Shown piece after piece: positions 63,009 to 64,000 of a stretch of 64,000 bases of DNA. Position 1 is the stretch's first letter. The number at the start of each line of letters is the position of its first letter. This DNA is from Maritalea myrionectae DSM 19524 (lineage in GTDB: Bacteria > Pseudomonadota > Alphaproteobacteria > Rhizobiales > Devosiaceae), in assembly GCF_000423365.1 (NCBI RefSeq), contig NZ_KE384009.1, forward strand, positions 62,338-126,337, in the 5' to 3' direction. A program made the translations under genes and the position numbers. The notes under the pieces were generated by a model, which was not told where the DNA came from, made no database searches, and was given only the letters and a program-made list of their open reading frames with translations.

Positions 63009-64000
63009 TGAGCAACGCAACTGTGACAGAACAAGCCCAACCTCTTGAGATTGAACAATGGCTGAGCGCCCAGACAGACAAAAGCATCTTGCGCTTTTTG
63101 ACCTGTGGCTCGGTGGATGATGGCAAATCTACCCTGATCGGTCGTTTGCTTTATGATAGCCAGTTGATCCTTGATGACCAATTGGCCTCGCTGCAAAAAG
63201 AAAGCCACAACCGCACCACAGGCGATGAGGGGATCGACTTCTCACTTTTGGTGGACGGGCTGACAGCAGAGCGCGAGCAGGGCATCACCATTGATGTGGC
63301 CTATCGGTTCTTTACCACCGAAAAGCGCAAATTTATTGTCGCCGATACCCCGGGCCACGAGCAATATACCCGCAATATGGCCACGGGCGCGTCGAACGCT
63401 GATTTGGCCATTGTGCTGATTGATGCGCGCAAGGGCGTGCTGACGCAAACCAAGCGCCATAGCTTTATTCTGTCGCTGATTGGGGTCAAACATGTGGTGG
63501 CCGTGGTCAATAAGATTGACCTGGTCGATTACGACAAGAAAATCTTTGACCAGATTGATGCGGAATATCGCGAATTTGCGGCCCAACTTGGCTTTAGGAG
63601 CTTGGTGACCGTGCCGATTTCTGCATTGCGCGGCGACAACATCGTCAGCAAAAGCGAAAATATGGATTGGTATCACGGGCCGCAATTGGTGCCGTACCTT
63701 GAAGAGATTGATGTGGCGGAAGATCGGGTAGCCCAGCCATTCCGCTTTCCGGTGCAATGGGTGAACCGTGCCAGCCTCGACTTTCGCGGCTTTTCTGGCA
63801 CCGTGGCGTCTGGCCAAATCAAGCCAGGTGATGATGTGCTGGTGGCCGCCTCGCGCAAACCTGCCAAGATCAAACGTATCGTGACCATGGATGGTGATCT
63901 GGCTGTGGCCCAAGCGGGTGAAGCCGTCACTTTGGTGTTGGACCGTGAAGTCGACATCTCGCGCGGCGATGTGTTGTCCGCCCCGGGCGAGACGCCAGAA
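63008..64000 (+). CDS. cysN: Sulfate adenylyltransferase subunit 1 (CysN, truncated by right edge)
   Basis: The first 331 codons are present. The translation-factor-like GTPase motifs are intact: GSVDDGKST near 34-42, DTPGHEQY near 115-122 and NKID near 174-177; domain II begins about 230 ([20 protein letters not shown]). It drives APS synthesis with CysD. Whether a C-terminal APS kinase (CysC) is fused, as in many alphaproteobacteria, lies beyond the window. PAPS from this route would serve the sulfotransferase at 56460. Confidence 0.95.
   Translation, partial: MSNATVTEQAQPLEIEQWLSAQTDKSILRFLTCGSVDDGKSTLIGRLLYDSQLILDDQLASLQKESHNRTTGDEGIDFSLLVDGLTAEREQGITIDVAYRFFTTEKRKFIVADTPGHEQYTRNMATGASNADLAIVLIDARKGVLTQTKRHSFILSLIGVKHVVAVVNKIDLVDYDKKIFDQIDAEYREFAAQLGFRSLVTVPISALRGDNIVSKSENMDWYHGPQLVPYLEEIDVAEDRVAQPFRFPVQWVNRASLDFRGFSGTVASGQIKPGDDVLVAASRKPAKIKRIVTMDGDLAVAQAGEAVTLVLDREVDISRGDVLSAPGETPE

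Overview
The window looks like part of a large plasmid or chromid of an alphaproteobacterium. The main support is a complete repABC replication and partition module (about 47.4-51.1 kb), a type essentially confined to Alphaproteobacteria. Protein styles (RpiR-controlled Liv-type ABC transport, FCD-type GntR and LacI regulators, ACR3/ArsH arsenic genes, autotransporters with a C-terminal Phe) fit Hyphomicrobiales or Rhodobacterales, perhaps a marine genus; the genus is inference. Most genes are moderately GC-rich; the polysaccharide block at about 51-62 kb is visibly richer in A+T and was probably acquired separately.

Region by region. 1-6710: an RpiR regulator (cut by the left edge) diverges from a Liv-type ABC transporter in which the LivM permease and LivG ATPase are fused, followed by an N-formylglutamate amidohydrolase-like deformylase and an isochorismatase-fold hydrolase. 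6894-14798: a LuxR-type regulator fused to an alpha/beta-hydrolase-like domain that lacks the nucleophile serine, then two paralogous autotransporters with hyalin (HYR) repeats, each behind the same conserved promoter-like box and with almost identical beta-barrel halves. 14795-16489: a merTP plus GDCCVxC cassette divergent from merR, with no merA in view. 16644-27053: a mannoside uptake and breakdown locus (GntR regulator, sugar ABC transporter, mannose-6-phosphate isomerase-like cupin, ROK kinase, GH38 alpha-mannosidase) closed by a convergent LacI regulator. 27206-31248: a GFA-family protein, a membrane nucleotide-sugar 4,6-dehydratase of the FlaA1/PglF/WbpM type, and a class II Fic protein.

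31375-39374: a peptide ABC transporter (A-B-C-D-F order) with an M24 aminopeptidase, divergent from an XRE-cupin regulator. 39442-42080: an arsR-arsC-ACR3-arsH operon with an apparently leaderless arsR. 42098-47066: a lipoprotein, a LysR regulator divergent from a small membrane protein and a GST, then an OxyR-like LysR regulator divergent from an SbtA-like bicarbonate transporter. 47075-51063: repABC with upstream hairpins, two 20-bp parS-like palindromes and a ctRNA locus on the minus strand. 51175-62023: a surface polysaccharide cluster for UDP-N-acetyl-L-fucosamine (fnlABC), with a PglC-like initiating transferase, sulfotransferase, PglE-like aminotransferase, GT4 glycosyltransferase, two polymerase/ligase-like membrane proteins and a MurJ-like flippase. 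62097-64000: cysD and the start of cysN, whose product (activated sulfate) is what the neighbouring sulfotransferase would need.

No tRNA, rRNA, CRISPR array or insertion sequence was recognised.
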